Source: JAHECQ01 sp047638695 (GTDB taxonomy: Bacteria > Actinomycetota > Acidimicrobiia > Acidimicrobiales > SZUA-35). From it: DNA of 5,737 bases. The stretch covers positions 1 through 5,737 of the forward strand of contig JBLINY010000197.1 of the NCBI GenBank assembly GCA_047638695.1, given 5' to 3'. The notes under the pieces are model-generated. The model did no database searches. It saw only the letters and a list, made by a program, of their open reading frames with translations, and was not told the DNA's origin. Numbering within the stretch: the stretch's first letter is position 1; every line of letters begins with the position of its first letter. Shown here piece by piece: positions 4,982 through 5,737 of this stretch. Both the position numbers and the translations under genes were made by a program.

Positions 4982-5737
4982 TGCTTCTTGCTCTGATTGA
5001 TGGACTGTCCTTCGACCCGTTCTTTCGCGGGTTCCTTAGCGTCATGGTCGGCGTCGTGGTGATGATCGGCGGTACCTACCTCCTGATCGCCACCAACAGT
5101 GGCGCCCGCACCGGTGGCATGATCGCCGCTTCTGCCTTCTTTGGTTGGATGTTCATGATGGGACTCGTCTGGACGCTCTACGGCATTGGTTGGCGGGGCC
5201 AGGCTCCTACGTGGGAGCTTGTCGAGATCAGCGGCGACAACCCGGCCAGCGAAAACGACGGCCTGGTATTTGCAGAGAACGAACGAGCCCAAACCCTTGG
5301 CTTCGCCCTCGAGAGCTTTGATGTCGCCGAAGGTGTTGATCTAGGCGACCCTGACGCGGCTCAGAACGACGCCGTCGCCCGGGCGAAGGCCAACAAGGAC
5401 AATCTCAACGATTGGCGCTATCTGGCCACCTCCAACCCGACTCGAGGTGAAGCCCAATCGGCAGCGGACGAGCACCTGGCTGAGGAGCATGTCTTCGACA
5501 GCACGGCCGACTACGTGCCGCTCCAGTTTGGCGCCTACAACATCGGTGGCAAGCCGCTCCTGAAGGACAACCCGAACGTCTTCGATCGAGTGATCCACAA
5601 GATCGACACGATGACGCTTCATGCCGTTCACAGCGAAGAGCTGATGATCATCCAGGTCCAGGGAGCCGTCGAACAACCTACGTTGCCTGGTCAACCGCCT
5701 CCCGTCGCCACCGCCGACCCGGAGAAGTCGGTGTTCA
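4981..5737 (+). CDS. Uncharacterised membrane protein, 5' part (runs off window)
   Basis: An ATG overlapping the cytochrome c stop (TAATG) opens a frame with no stop to the window edge, giving at least 252 residues. Two N-terminal helices are visible: about 15-37 (FRGFLSVMVGVVVMIGGTYL) and 47-70 (MIAASAFFGWMFMMGLVWTL), with a short basic turn (NSGARTGG) between them. A soluble domain of about 170 residues follows, acidic and Ala-rich at 80-175. Further on it has VIHKIDTMTLHAVHSEEL (204-221) and a predicted strand, MIIQVQ (222-227), leading into a Pro-rich stretch (about 231-247). The positive-inside rule suggests N-out with the domain outside, the same plan as the Rieske and cytochrome c before it. 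There is no CXXCH or iron-sulfur motif in the visible part. The His residues could bind metal, but nothing proves it. I do not recognise the family. Coupled translation with cytochrome c suggests an accessory subunit of the bc complex or of a bc-oxidase supercomplex. Confidence 0.85.
   Translation, partial: MLLALIDGLSFDPFFRGFLSVMVGVVVMIGGTYLLIATNSGARTGGMIAASAFFGWMFMMGLVWTLYGIGWRGQAPTWELVEISGDNPASENDGLVFAENERAQTLGFALESFDVAEGVDLGDPDAAQNDAVARAKANKDNLNDWRYLATSNPTRGEAQSAADEHLAEEHVFDSTADYVPLQFGAYNIGGKPLLKDNPNVFDRVIHKIDTMTLHAVHSEELMIIQVQGAVEQPTLPGQPPPVATADPEKSVF

Overview
The window is a single plus-strand operon of seven genes, cut at both ends, for a cytochrome bc-type quinol:cytochrome c oxidoreductase. 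It reads as a chromosomal energy-metabolism locus. The sequence is GC-rich (about 60 % by eye), densely packed and GC-biased at third codon positions. The protein style (Ala/Gly/Asp-rich linkers, Tat-like Rieske, diheme membrane cytochrome c) suggests a deep-branching actinobacterium, perhaps marine Acidimicrobiia. That placement is inference of moderate strength; Chloroflexota or another menaquinone-using phylum is possible.

Layout: (1) 1-425, 3' part of an uncharacterised membrane protein; (2) 432-848, a soluble 2x[4Fe-4S] ferredoxin; (3) 884-1675, a cytochrome b6-type N-terminal cytochrome b with four haem-ligating histidines and a Cys at the haem ci position; (4) 1676-1778, a short spacer with a perfect 18-bp tandem duplication; (5) 1779-2558, a subunit IV-type cytochrome b C-terminal half with an unusual charged, Ala-rich N-terminal extension and an APWY instead of PEWY Qo motif; (6) 2577-3449, a Rieske 2Fe-2S protein; (7) 3449-4981, a membrane-anchored diheme cytochrome c whose second haem domain appears to carry a large insertion; (8) 4981 to the end, the 5' part of an uncharacterised membrane protein that stays open to the window edge.

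How they likely work together: quinol is oxidised at the Qo site formed by the two cytochrome b pieces. One electron passes to the Rieske cluster and then the diheme cytochrome c outside the membrane. The other passes through the b haems, and probably a haem ci, to the inner (n-side) quinone site. The ferredoxin has no export signal, so it should lie on the n-side. Its position directly before cytochrome b raises the possibility that the complex exchanges electrons with ferredoxin there. The two unknown membrane proteins flanking the core are candidates for accessory subunits. The core complex is recognisable biology. The less ordinary parts are the ferredoxin link, the two unknown membrane proteins, the altered Qo motif and the added segments in subunit IV and cytochrome c. 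No RNA gene, mobile element, CRISPR array or terminator was seen.
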